NCBI GenBank assembly: GCA_034717495.1
Contig: JAYELL010000013.1
Span: 1-64,000, forward strand
From: Chloroflexota bacterium
GTDB lineage: Bacteria; Chloroflexota; Anaerolineae; JAAEKA01
Reading direction: 5' to 3'
Length of the DNA stretch: 64,000 nucleotides
Below are positions 25,905 to 34,004 of the stretch, piece by piece. The position numbers and the translations under genes are program-made. Under the pieces are notes generated by a model. That model had not been told where the DNA came from. It saw nothing but the letters and a program-made list of their open reading frames with translations, and searched no databases. Each line of letters opens with the position of its first letter. Positions within the stretch are counted from its first letter, which is position 1.

Positions 25905-27044
25905 ATGTCAACAAACGGAAAGATGCCCAAGGGTTGGATGGCTTCCAGCAATCCGACTGTCATCTTCGAAGATAATCGTATCGGCCACATGAAGAAGGAT
26001 ATCTTCGAGGCGAGTGAAGCGCAACTGGATGCCATTTTGGCGGAGTACGGCATGGCGTCCGGCAACGTGCCCCCGGTGGAGTGGAGCAAACCGGGAAGCT
26101 ACCTTCAGATGATGACCCGGCGCCAGCTCATCGAGGAGCGACGCAAGAACGACATCATTCTGGTGCCCATCGGTTGCACTGAAAACCATGGCCTGCATCT
26201 GCCAAGTGCCACCGACACCTTATTCGTCAGCCAGATCATCGAGGGTGTGCGTCGTTACTTTCTTAAGCAGGATATCCCCGTGGCGCTGTCGTTGCCACCG
26301 CTTAACTTTGCCTCCCATCCCTACCATCACTACGGCATGCCCGGAACGGCTCCCGTCCGCGAGGATATCTCCCGCGAGATGTTGATCGATGTGATGCTGG
26401 GCCTGTGGAACGACGGTTTCCGCAAACAGATCTACCTCAACAACCACGGTCATCTGTGGATGCTGGAAAGCACGGTGCAGCAGTTCCAGAAGCGCTACCA
26501 GCTTCCTGGCATCTTCCGCGTCATGGATTGGCACCGGGCTGTGCGCGAATCCTTCTATACGGACGATCGGGGCGGCGACTACGGCAGCAATTTCGTTCAT
26601 GCCGAAGAAGCCGAGACTTCCCTGGCTCTCTACCTCTTCCCTGAAATGGTGGAGATGGACCTTGCTGTTAACACCAGGGGCAAAGGCTATCTGCCCGAAG
26701 GGCACTTCGATACATCGGTGGACCCCTATCACCGGCCCGGTCGCTGGAGCGAGGGTGAAGGCCACTTTGCCATTGAGATCAGCGCCACGCCAGAAGGTGT
26801 GGTTGGCAATGCAGCCGATGCCACGGCCGAAAAGGCCAAACGCCCGCTGGCGGCCATCCTGAGCTACCTGACCATCCTCATCGAGGATATTCGGGAAACC
26901 TTCCCGCCCGGCACCTTGCCGCCGGTTGAGGAGGTCACCTTGCGCACTGCCGAGGAGATGGAGCCGTACCTGCGAGAACCACAGAGTGAGGGTTGGAAAC
27001 CGGTTTACGCCCTGCCTCGCATCGGCCAGAGTACTACCTACTAG
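25905..27044 (+). CDS. iolN: Creatininase-family hydrolase, 3-dehydro-scyllo-inosose hydrolase-like (IolN)
   Basis: 379 residues of the creatininase superfamily. The metal-binding motif is TENHGLHLPSATDT (Glu93, His95, His98, Asp104), followed by LNNHGHLW (usually NGHGGN) and HAEEAETS (the HAGExETS motif). Creatininases open cyclic amides, but this divergent branch, about 120 residues longer than creatininase, resembles the IolN hydrolase of Thermotoga, which opens the diketo-inositol ring to 5-keto-L-gluconate. It is encoded 19 bp behind iolM with CAGGAGA as ribosome site, under operator A. Assignment rests on family and gene order; the exact reaction is inferred. Confidence 0.78.
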   Translation: MSTNGKMPKGWMASSNPTVIFEDNRIGHMKKDIFEASEAQLDAILAEYGMASGNVPPVEWSKPGSYLQMMTRRQLIEERRKNDIILVPIGCTENHGLHLPSATDTLFVSQIIEGVRRYFLKQDIPVALSLPPLNFASHPYHHYGMPGTAPVREDISREMLIDVMLGLWNDGFRKQIYLNNHGHLWMLESTVQQFQKRYQLPGIFRVMDWHRAVRESFYTDDRGGDYGSNFVHAEEAETSLALYLFPEMVEMDLAVNTRGKGYLPEGHFDTSVDPYHRPGRWSEGEGHFAIEISATPEGVVGNAADATAEKAKRPLAAILSYLTILIEDIRETFPPGTLPPVEEVTLRTAEEMEPYLREPQSEGWKPVYALPRIGQSTTY

Positions 27045-27175
27045 CGGATGCAAGCGACGTGCTGATCGGGCACGAAACCGGCTGACACCTGCACCTGTCT
27101 CCCGGTACGCCGCCCGACTGGGCCGCCTTTCGGCGTGTCGGCGTGCTGGCGTACCTCAGTACCTTTCGAGTCAGA

Positions 27176-27196
27176 TTCTTGCACACTGTGCAAGAA
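27176..27196. repeat. Operator-like inverted repeat downstream of iolN
   Basis: Perfect 9-bp arms TTCTTGCAC and GTGCAAGAA separated by ACT. It lies 132 bp after the hydrolase stop in a region without genes. It is not followed by a T-run, so a protein-binding site is as likely as a transcript end. Confidence 0.5.
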
Positions 27197-27254
27197 AATT
27201 AGCCACGAACCTGACAAGAGATGTACCGCAGCACTGTCCTGCCCACTCCGGGGC

Positions 27255-27355
27255 ACCTAACGGTGAGCGCAGTCGAAGTATGACGCAGATCGATCCAACC
27301 AAGATCGAAAAAGATCAGCGACCTCTGCGCCGAGGGTCTGCGTAACCAGCGTTTC
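27255..27355. repeat. Dispersed intergenic repeat, short copy
   Basis: GAGCGCAGTCGAAGTATGACGC, GATCGATCCAACC, GATCAGCGACC, CTCTGCGCCGAGGGTCTGCG and CCAGCGTTTC repeat the vocabulary of the 16405-16720 element in the same order, with shorter links. The surrounding gap 27045-27631 contains no gene that I can support. Confidence 0.7.
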
Positions 27356-27494
27356 TATGGCTTGTCCGGGTTAAGTGCAGTGCAGGTGAGCCTGGATTTC
27401 AGTGTCGTCGCAGGTATCAATCGCATCTGCCCCTTCCGGAATGCTGGCGCGAAGGATACTCGCTCCGCGGCAGAAACTATCAACAGAACCTGAG

Positions 27495-27534
27495 CAAGGG
27501 GTTGCTGAGAGACCGTCAAGCAACTCCTTGTTTT
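27495..27534 (+). terminator. Hairpin with T-run upstream of the amidohydrolase gene
   Basis: Arms CAAGGGGTTGCT (27495-27506) and AGCAACTCCTTG (27519-27530) pair over 12 bp with one G-U, a 12-nt loop, and are followed by TTTTGTT. It reads as a rho-independent terminator for plus-strand transcription, possibly that of the iolMN operon or of a leader transcript. Confidence 0.6.
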
Positions 27535-27587
27535 GTTGTGCCAGCCTGTCCCTCTTCAGATCACGCTTCCGGGAATCCCAGGGCTCA

Positions 27588-27596
27588 TGGTATACT
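27588..27596 (+). promoter_or_regulatory. Extended -10 promoter of the amidohydrolase gene
   Basis: TGGTATACT is an extended -10 element (TGn plus TATACT). No good -35 is seen at 17 bp, as is usual for extended -10 promoters. It lies 36 bp before the ATG at 27632. Confidence 0.5.
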
Positions 27597-27631
27597 CTGG
27601 CGAACAAACTGAAGGAGGAGGTCGATTGAAT

Positions 27632-29638
27632 ATGGAGAAAGCGGACGTTATTCTGACGGGTGGTGTGGTACTTACCATGGATTCCGGCGGCGCGCTGTTT
27701 GATCCTGGCGCTGTGGCGGTTATCGGGAGCGATATCGTTGCTGTGGGTCCGGCGGAAGAAATCGCGGCCAGATTCGAATCTGAAGAGAGTGTCGACTGCC
27801 AGGGCAAGGTGGTCATGCCTGGTCTGATCAACGCCCATACCCATGTGCCCATGTCGCTGTTGCGCGGCCTGGCCGACGATTTGCGCCTTGACGTCTGGTT
27901 GATGGGCTACATCATGCCGGTCGAACGCCGTTTCGTACGGCCCGATTTCTGCTGGTTGGGCACCCAGCTGTCCTGTGCCGAGATGATTCGCACGGGAACG
28001 ACTTGCTTTTGCGATATGTACTACCACGAGGAAGCTGTAGCCGACGCGACGGCCCAGGCGGGGCTGAGGGCCATCTGCGGCCAGACCATTCTTAAATTCC
28101 CGTCGCCCGATGCCTTGAGTTTCGAAGAGAGCCTCGCTCGTACTCGTGATTTCATTCAGCGCTGGAAGGGGCATCGTCTCATCACCCCGTCGGTTGCACC
28201 CCATGCGCCCTACACCGCGACGCCCGAGATGTTGCAGGAGTCGGCAGCGCTGGCGATAGCCTATGACGTGCCACTGCAAATACATGTTTCCGAGACAGCG
28301 CACGAGGTTGAGGAAATGCGGGCCACCACCGGTATGACACCCGTGCCCTGGATCAAGAATCACAACATTCTCGAGGCCAAAACAATCGCGGCCCACTGTG
28401 TCCATGTCAACGAGGATGAATTGCTGACATTGCGCGAGCACAATACGGGCATTGCCCACAACCCCACCAGCAACCTCAAGCTTTCCAGTGGATTCGCCCC
28501 GGTGGCCCATATGCTCGAACTGGGCCTCAACGTTGGCATTGGCACCGATGGGGTTGCAAGCAACAATGACCTTGACATGTTCGAGGAGTTGCGTTTGGCG
28601 GCCTTGCTGGCCAAGGGCGTAACCTTGAATCCGACGGTGTTGCCGGCCCGACAGGTCCTGGAAATGGCGACAATTATGGGCGCGCGGGCTTTACACCAGA
28701 ATGAATGGATCGGGTCCCTCGAAGTGGGCAAAAAGGCCGATCTGATCATCGTCGATATTAGCACCGTTCATAATTCCCCTCACTTCCGGCGGGAAGAAGC
28801 TCAGATTTACTCGCAATTGGTCTATGCGGCCAAAGGCTCCGATGTGATGGATGTGATGGTCGATGGCGTGTGGTTGATGCGGAATCGCCACCTCCTTACG
28901 GTCGACGAAGAGATCCTGATGGCAGACGCAGGCAAGCTTGCCCGGAGAATCGATGCTTTTTTGATCGAAAGGGAGGAGAGTGCCCTGCGCAAACTGGCTG
29001 TGATCGGCGGTCTGGAGCCCAAGGAGACCTTCGAGGTTCAGGTAAAGTTCCAGGTTTCAGAGGAAAAAGCGTTGGAGATTGAAAAGGCGTTGACCGGACC
29101 CGAGTTTGCCATGGGCAAGTCAAGCCTGCGCCGGCAGTTTGATACCTACTTCATCTTCGACGACAAGTGGGCCAGCCGCATTCGCTACCGCGAGGACGAG
29201 GTGTTGGCCCGGGATAGCATGGCTCCTGTGCCAGAGGGAGAGGTAGAAGAGATCATTTCCCGGTTGACATTCACCAACGAAACCAAGGAACGCGAATACG
29301 CCAACTATGTAACCCTGTCTCGTTCCCACATGGATGCATTGGCCGACCGCAGCCTGCGCTTCTACCGGGAATACTTTAAGCCAGACGAAGAGCGGGAGGT
29401 GTTCAAGGAAAGGCGCCGTTTCCATGTGCGTTTTGGCAACACCGAATTCACCGTCAATATCGACCAGATGCTGCAACCGGAGATCCCCGGCAGAGTTGTG
29501 GAATTCAAGAGCCGGACGTGGAGCGCTCAGGACGCCGAGCGGAAAGCGGTGCTGATCGGTGACCTGCTCGATTATTTTGACATTGCTCAGGATAAATTGC
29601 TGCGAGAGGAATATCAGAGCCTGGCGGCAGATACGTAG
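27632..29638 (+). CDS. MTA/SAH deaminase-like amidohydrolase fused to a CYTH domain
   Basis: 668 residues. Residues 1-435 are a TrzA/MtaD-type amidohydrolase with the full metal set: NAHTHVP, VAPHAPYTAT, IHVSETAHEVEE, AAHCVHVNE and GIGTDGVASNNDLDMFEE. Members deaminate S-adenosylhomocysteine, methylthioadenosine or related bases. From about 465 to 660 the chain looks like a CYTH/triphosphate-tunnel domain: FEVQVKF (a variant of ExExK with one Glu replaced by Gln), DTYFIFDDKWASRIRYRED, TKEREYANY, KERRRFHVRFGNTEFTVNIDQML and RVVEFKSRTWS. The ATG at 27632 or the TTG at 27626 are both in reach of GGAGGAGG. It lies between the iolMN and iolO genes but its chemistry does not obviously fit inositol breakdown. 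Confidence 0.85.
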   Translation: MEKADVILTGGVVLTMDSGGALFDPGAVAVIGSDIVAVGPAEEIAARFESEESVDCQGKVVMPGLINAHTHVPMSLLRGLADDLRLDVWLMGYIMPVERRFVRPDFCWLGTQLSCAEMIRTGTTCFCDMYYHEEAVADATAQAGLRAICGQTILKFPSPDALSFEESLARTRDFIQRWKGHRLITPSVAPHAPYTATPEMLQESAALAIAYDVPLQIHVSETAHEVEEMRATTGMTPVPWIKNHNILEAKTIAAHCVHVNEDELLTLREHNTGIAHNPTSNLKLSSGFAPVAHMLELGLNVGIGTDGVASNNDLDMFEELRLAALLAKGVTLNPTVLPARQVLEMATIMGARALHQNEWIGSLEVGKKADLIIVDISTVHNSPHFRREEAQIYSQLVYAAKGSDVMDVMVDGVWLMRNRHLLTVDEEILMADAGKLARRIDAFLIEREESALRKLAVIGGLEPKETFEVQVKFQVSEEKALEIEKALTGPEFAMGKSSLRRQFDTYFIFDDKWASRIRYREDEVLARDSMAPVPEGEVEEIISRLTFTNETKEREYANYVTLSRSHMDALADRSLRFYREYFKPDEEREVFKERRRFHVRFGNTEFTVNIDQMLQPEIPGRVVEFKSRTWSAQDAERKAVLIGDLLDYFDIAQDKLLREEYQSLAADT

Positions 29639-29713
29639 TCCTGTTTCGTGATTTTTACGCTGTGAAGACGCGGGAGCGAGGCGCCCTGCTGGAATCCAAG
29701 AGGTTGATCAACT

Positions 29714-30604
29714 ATGACTACTAGCGGTTTCCTGCCCGAGAAGGGCAGTGGTCCTGATACAGGCCAGTTAAAGTTCTCCATCGTGCTTTCCACCCATCAG
29801 GCAGAGTTCCAGGCTGTGGCGTTCAAGGGAGATTTTGAGGGCAACGTCAAACGCATTGCAGAATTGGGTTACGACGGCGTGGAGTTGGCTATCCGCGACC
29901 CGGAACTGGTGGACGCAAACGCGCTGATCGCCACCGTCAAACAGGTCGGGTTGTCTGTACCTGCCATAGGCACTGGACAGGCATGGGGCGAGGAGGGACT
30001 CTCCTTTACCGACCCCGATCCTCAGGTGCGCCGGGCGGCCGTAGAGCGGGTCAAGTCCCATGTGCCGCTGGCGGCTCGATTCAACGAGGCTTTCCAGAAT
30101 CCGGGTGGAACGGCCATCATTATCGGGCTGCTGCGGGGGCTGGTGCGACCCGGGATCAGTCATGAACAGGCCATGGCATGGCTGGTTGAGGCGCTGCAGG
30201 AATGTAGTGCTGCAGCGCAGCCGGAAGGCGTGCAGCTCGCGCTGGAACCTATCAATCGCTATGAGACCACGCTGATTAACAATGTGGCCCAGGGTATGGC
30301 GTTGATCGACAAAGTCGATTCATCGGCCTTTGGCTTGCTGCTTGATACCTTTCATATGAACATCGAGGAACCAACCATCGAGGGCAGCATGCGCCTTTGC
30401 AGCGACCGCCTGTTCCATTTCCACGTGGCCGACTCCAATCGATGGCCCCCGGGCGGCGGACATCTGGATTTCGGCCATCTCCTGGGGGTTTTGCAGGAAA
30501 TGGCTTACCAGGGATATGTCAGCGGTGAGTTTCTGCCCGAGCCCGATGGAGATACCGCGGCCCGCAATGCCATTGAACATCTACAGACGGTCATGCCCGG
30601 CTAA
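29714..30604 (+). CDS. iolO: TIM-barrel epimerase, 5-keto-L-gluconate epimerase-like (IolO)
   Basis: 296 residues of the xylose-isomerase-like TIM-barrel family. From residue 19 it follows, from memory, Thermotoga maritima TM0416 closely: LKFSIVLST, AFKGDF, ELAIRDPELVD, VPAIGTGQAW, LALEPINRYETTLINN, LLDTFHMNIEEP and FHFHVADSNRWPPGGGHLDF. The Glu, Asp, His and Glu metal ligands lie in these motifs. That enzyme epimerises 5-keto-L-gluconate to D-tagaturonate, the step after IolN. An 18-residue N-terminal extension is additional. The gene follows the amidohydrolase by 75 bp and precedes another TIM-barrel protein, on the same strand as iolMN. Confidence 0.82.
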   Translation: MTTSGFLPEKGSGPDTGQLKFSIVLSTHQAEFQAVAFKGDFEGNVKRIAELGYDGVELAIRDPELVDANALIATVKQVGLSVPAIGTGQAWGEEGLSFTDPDPQVRRAAVERVKSHVPLAARFNEAFQNPGGTAIIIGLLRGLVRPGISHEQAMAWLVEALQECSAAAQPEGVQLALEPINRYETTLINNVAQGMALIDKVDSSAFGLLLDTFHMNIEEPTIEGSMRLCSDRLFHFHVADSNRWPPGGGHLDFGHLLGVLQEMAYQGYVSGEFLPEPDGDTAARNAIEHLQTVMPG

Positions 30605-30660
30605 AGTCAGTCCGCGTCATTGGTACCACCACTTGCCGCGCTTCCAGGAGTAATCCGTTC

Positions 30661-31641
30661 ATGGACATCCGCTACTCCATTATTCTGGGCTTTTTGGGCC
30701 AGTTGACCGACCGTTTTGCTCGCTATCACGAACCGAGAGAATTGGCAGAAAAGCTGCAACTTGCCGCTCAGATCGAGGGCGTGACCGGTGTCGAGCCCGT
30801 TTTTCCCTTTGATTTCCGCGACATAGACTATGAGTCCTTCCGCCAGCTTCTTGCCAAAAACAGCCTGGCAGTTTCTTCGATCAATGTGAACATCAAGGCT
30901 GAACCCAAGTTCCATCAGGGGGCTCTCACATCTGTCGACCACGGCATTCGAGCCGAGGCTGTCCAGTACCTGAAGACCGGCATGGACTGGGCCGTTGAAC
31001 TGGGCGTAAACCTGGTAACAGTCTGTCCCCTCTCTGACGGCCACGACTATCCCTTTGAGATCAATTATGGAGATGCCTGGCGCTGGATGCTGGATTGCCT
31101 GGGTGAGGCTGCCGCCCATCGTCCGGATGTCCGCCTGGCGGTTGAATACAAGCAGAGCGAGCCGCGATCTCGTGTGATTATCCCCAACGCCGGGATCGTG
31201 CTTTTTTTATGTCAGCAGTTGGGCATGGATAACGTTGGCTTGACCCTGGATACCGGCCATGCCCTCTACAATGCCGAAACCCCCGCCCAGGTTATCCGTC
31301 TTGCTGCCGACGCCGGCCGGCTTTCCCTGGTACATATCAACGACAACTACCGCAACTGGGATTGGGATATGATGCCAGGCACCGTCAATTATTGGGACTG
31401 GCTGGAGACTCTCCTTGTGTTGGATGAGGTCGGCTACGATGGCTGGTTGGTTTCCGATGTATTTCCTGCCCGTACAGATCCATTGGAGACACTTTCCGCC
31501 AGCTATCGATCGATTCAGTACGCGGAGCAATTACTCGATGCGTTCGGGCGTGATCGGCTCCGCGGGATGACCCGCCGTCGAGAGGTCATTACAATCTTCG
31601 ACGAGTTCCAACGGATGTTTCTCGGAAAAGGGACCTTGTGA
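30661..31641 (+). CDS. Sugar isomerase/epimerase TIM-barrel protein of unknown substrate
   Basis: 326 residues of the same superfamily as IolO but of a different branch. Likely metal-site segments are LAVEYKQSEPRSR, VGLTLDTGHALYNAE, LVHINDNYRNWDWDMMPG and YDGWLVSDVFPART. It is longer than IolE or IolI, with a C-terminal helix-rich tail. It could act on a keto-uronate or on 2-keto-inositol; nothing in the sequence settles this. It lies 56 bp behind iolO, so both are probably made from one transcript. Its stop overlaps a GTG that opens a short frame (31638). Confidence 0.75.
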   Translation: MDIRYSIILGFLGQLTDRFARYHEPRELAEKLQLAAQIEGVTGVEPVFPFDFRDIDYESFRQLLAKNSLAVSSINVNIKAEPKFHQGALTSVDHGIRAEAVQYLKTGMDWAVELGVNLVTVCPLSDGHDYPFEINYGDAWRWMLDCLGEAAAHRPDVRLAVEYKQSEPRSRVIIPNAGIVLFLCQQLGMDNVGLTLDTGHALYNAETPAQVIRLAADAGRLSLVHINDNYRNWDWDMMPGTVNYWDWLETLLVLDEVGYDGWLVSDVFPARTDPLETLSASYRSIQYAEQLLDAFGRDRLRGMTRRREVITIFDEFQRMFLGKGTL

Positions 31642-31754
31642 GAAGGGGGGATCAATTCGCCGAGTCTGGACCCTATCTGGAAGTGATCCATAAGTACGGC
31701 CTGACCACACCTTATATCATCGATGCTGTGCGGCAGGTTATCAATCGCAAGTAG
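31638..31754 (+). CDS. Short ORF coupled to the isomerase stop (38 aa, remnant or small protein)
   Basis: The GTG at 31638 overlaps the TGA of the isomerase gene (GTGA), and the frame runs 38 codons to a TAG. The translation ends PYLEVIHKYGLTTPYIIDAVRQVINRK, which has a protein-like amphipathic pattern and codon use like its neighbours. It could be a small coupled protein or the tail of a decayed enzyme gene. I do not recognise it. No Shine-Dalgarno is needed if translation is coupled. Confidence 0.35.
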   Translation: MRRGDQFAESGPYLEVIHKYGLTTPYIIDAVRQVINRK

Positions 31755-31831
31755 CACTTTTTTGCACCGGTGGTGCTCAGTATTCTCGCCATTCTGCGCC
31801 AGATCACAGGCGCCTGGCCGGCTAGGTGACC

Positions 31832-33025
31832 ATGACGACAACAGAAACAACCATCGCCTCTGCATCTGATCGCATCAAGCGAACTCAAACTGCTGCCTAC
31901 TTTGCTTCCTTCATCGTTTTGGGACTGGTGATGGCAGCCCTCGGTCCAACCTTGCCTGGATTGGCCGAGAATACTCGCTCAACCGTCGGGCAGATCGGTA
32001 TTTTGTTTACAGCCCAGGCATTGGGTGTGCTGGTCGGGGACTTGATCAGCGGCCGGTGGTATGATCGGGCACCGGCCCACCCGTTCCTTGCCGTGGTCAT
32101 GCTGCTGGTTGCGGTGACGTTGCTGCTGACCCCCATCCTCTCCAGCCTGCCTGTATTGGCTGTGGTCATGTTTCTTATGGGGATTGGCCTCGGGTCCACC
32201 GATGTGGGCGGCAACACATTGTTGGTGTGGGTCCATCGCGACGATGTGGGTCCCCGCATGAATGCCCTGCACTTTTTTTTCGGCCTGGGTGCGCTGCTCG
32301 TTCCGCTCCTGGTTGCCCTGGTCATCTCGACTACCGGTGAAATAACCTGGGCCTATTGGCTGTTGGCCATAATTGTTGTGCCTGCTGCCCTTATGTTCAT
32401 GCGAGTACCAAGCCCAACTCGCCTTCAGCAGTCGGCTGAGGTGTCGACGGCTGAGGCGCGCTGGCTGCTGGTCTTCCTCATCGCCGCCATGTTCTTTCTA
32501 TTTGTGGGCGCAGAGCTCTCGTTCGGCGGCTGGATCTATACCTATGCCATCTCCCTTGATCTGGCGACTGTCACCACGGCCGGGTACCTGACATCCCTGT
32601 TCTGGGGTGCATTGACCCTCGGCCGGCTGCTTAGCATTCCGATTGCTGCCCGGGTGCGGCCTCGCTATATCCTGATGGTTGATATTGCCGGCATGATTCT
32701 CTCCCTGGCTCTCCCACTGCTTGTGCCGGGCACCAGTTGGGCGCTGTGGCTTTCAGCCTTCGGGTTTGGCCTGTTCATGGCCAACGTTTTCCCCACACTG
32801 ATGGTACTGGGCGAACATCATCTTACAATCACCGGCGGAATCACCGGCTGGTTTTTGGTGGGAGGAAGCCTGGGCAGCATGACTGTGCCCTTGCTGATCG
32901 GGCAGCGCTTCGAGGCTACCGGTCCCCAGGCAACCCTGATTGTTATTCTGGCGACCGTACTGCTGGCGGCGGTGGTGTTAGCTGCCTTCCTGGTGGCCGT
33001 GAGAAATCCTTCTGCGTCCCGTTGA
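31832..33025 (+). CDS. Major facilitator superfamily permease
   Basis: 397 residues with 12 predicted membrane helices. The N-terminal half includes QIGILFTAQALGVLVGDLISGRWYDR, a recognisable form of the MFS loop 2-3 motif (GxLxDRxGRR-like), and a central loop of about 20 residues separates the two six-helix bundles. The ATG at 31832 is preferred over the in-frame GTG at 31826; no clear ribosome site is present. The substrate is unknown; the position behind IolO-like and isomerase genes suggests sugar or polyol transport. The gene is convergent with the CDF gene, 31 bp apart. Confidence 0.82.
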   Translation: MTTTETTIASASDRIKRTQTAAYFASFIVLGLVMAALGPTLPGLAENTRSTVGQIGILFTAQALGVLVGDLISGRWYDRAPAHPFLAVVMLLVAVTLLLTPILSSLPVLAVVMFLMGIGLGSTDVGGNTLLVWVHRDDVGPRMNALHFFFGLGALLVPLLVALVISTTGEITWAYWLLAIIVVPAALMFMRVPSPTRLQQSAEVSTAEARWLLVFLIAAMFFLFVGAELSFGGWIYTYAISLDLATVTTAGYLTSLFWGALTLGRLLSIPIAARVRPRYILMVDIAGMILSLALPLLVPGTSWALWLSAFGFGLFMANVFPTLMVLGEHHLTITGGITGWFLVGGSLGSMTVPLLIGQRFEATGPQATLIVILATVLLAAVVLAAFLVAVRNPSASR

Positions 33026-33056
33026 CAGGGATTACAGGTAAGACCCTGGCAACGCT

Positions 33057-34004
33057 CTAACCTGCATCTTCTCGTTCAGCCCGGTGCGAACTGGCCAGCC
33101 CTCCCACGATGTCCGCGTCCCAGGCAGCGGCATCTTCTTGAGGTTCCACGTGAATGGTTACGAAGGCATTGGACAGGTGTTCATCGATCTCGGCCTCGAT
33201 GCGCTCCGAAAGGTCGTGGGATTCCTGCACCGTGGTTTGGCCGGGAACCAGCAGATGAAAGTCGATGAAGCGGCGGGAGCCTGATTTCCGCGTGCGCAGA
33301 CCGTGATAGGGGATGTCGTCGCCAGCCACCTGGCTGATGGCGTCGCGTATCTGGTCTACCTCGTCCAGTGGCAGCGCCGTATCCATCAATCCTTGCGCTG
33401 AGCGGCGCAGCAGTTTGACGCCGGTCCAGATAATGTTCAGTGCCACAGCGATGGCCAGCAGTGGATCAAGCCATTGCCAACCCGTGAAGCCCGCCAACAA
33501 TACGCCACCGACCACGCCTATCGATGTCCAGACATCAGTCATCAGGTGATGGGCGTCAGCTTCCAGCGCAATGCTGTCATACCGGCGGGCGGCTCCTATC
33601 ATGACCCGGGACACGCCGAAGTTGATCGCTGATGCAATGAGGGCAATAACGGCGCCGATTCCCAGGTTTTCCAGCGGGGCTGGATTCAGGAAGCGTTGGA
33701 CGGCGGTATAGATGATAGTGATCGCCGCGATCAGGATCAGCGCGCCTTCAGCACCGCTGGAGAAGTATTCAGCCTTGTCGTGGCCGTAGGCGTGCCGGTC
33801 GTCGGGCGGTCGATCGGCGATGCTGATGGCGGTAAAGGCAATCAGTGCCGCCGTCAGGTTGACTACCGACTCCAGGGCATCGGAAAGAAGGCCCACGGAG
33901 CCGGTCAGAAAATAGGCACCAAATTTGAGCAAGAGGGTCAGGAGGCCCGCACCGACTGATAAAAGGGCGACCCGCCGGACCGCGGACAGGTTATCCAACC
34001 TCAC
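33057..34004 (-). CDS. Cation diffusion facilitator (CDF) metal efflux transporter
   Basis: 315 residues. Six membrane helices occupy residues 1-200, with the metal-site motifs LLSDALESVVN in helix 2 and EADAHHLMTDVWTS in helix 5, followed by a cytosolic domain (about 205-300) with FIDFHLLVPG and AFVTIHVEP. CDF proteins export Zn, Fe, Mn or Co using the proton gradient. The GTG start at 34004 lies inside the 3' end of the iolG-like gene (14-bp overlap), so translation is coupled to it, an odd pairing of a metal exporter with a sugar-polyol dehydrogenase. Confidence 0.9.
   Translation of the reverse strand: MRLDNLSAVRRVALLSVGAGLLTLLLKFGAYFLTGSVGLLSDALESVVNLTAALIAFTAISIADRPPDDRHAYGHDKAEYFSSGAEGALILIAAITIIYTAVQRFLNPAPLENLGIGAVIALIASAINFGVSRVMIGAARRYDSIALEADAHHLMTDVWTSIGVVGGVLLAGFTGWQWLDPLLAIAVALNIIWTGVKLLRRSAQGLMDTALPLDEVDQIRDAISQVAGDDIPYHGLRTRKSGSRRFIDFHLLVPGQTTVQESHDLSERIEAEIDEHLSNAFVTIHVEPQEDAAAWDADIVGGLASSHRAEREDAG

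Noticed and set aside
25905-27044. True creatininase
   Set aside because: The chain is much longer, the NGHGGN motif is altered to NNHGHL, and the gene is in an operon with an IolM-like dehydrogenase under the inositol-type operator.
27160-27200. tRNA-like TTCGAGTC in the gap behind iolN
   Set aside because: No acceptor, D or anticodon stem can be arranged around it.
27361-27495. SAH/SAM riboswitch ahead of the amidohydrolase
   Set aside because: No conserved core of those riboswitches could be recognised; only a terminator-like hairpin is supported.
27371-28510. Minus-strand open frame of 379 codons opposite the amidohydrolase
   Set aside because: The plus-strand amidohydrolase has full catalytic motifs; the minus translation is rich in G, H, Q and R and matches nothing.
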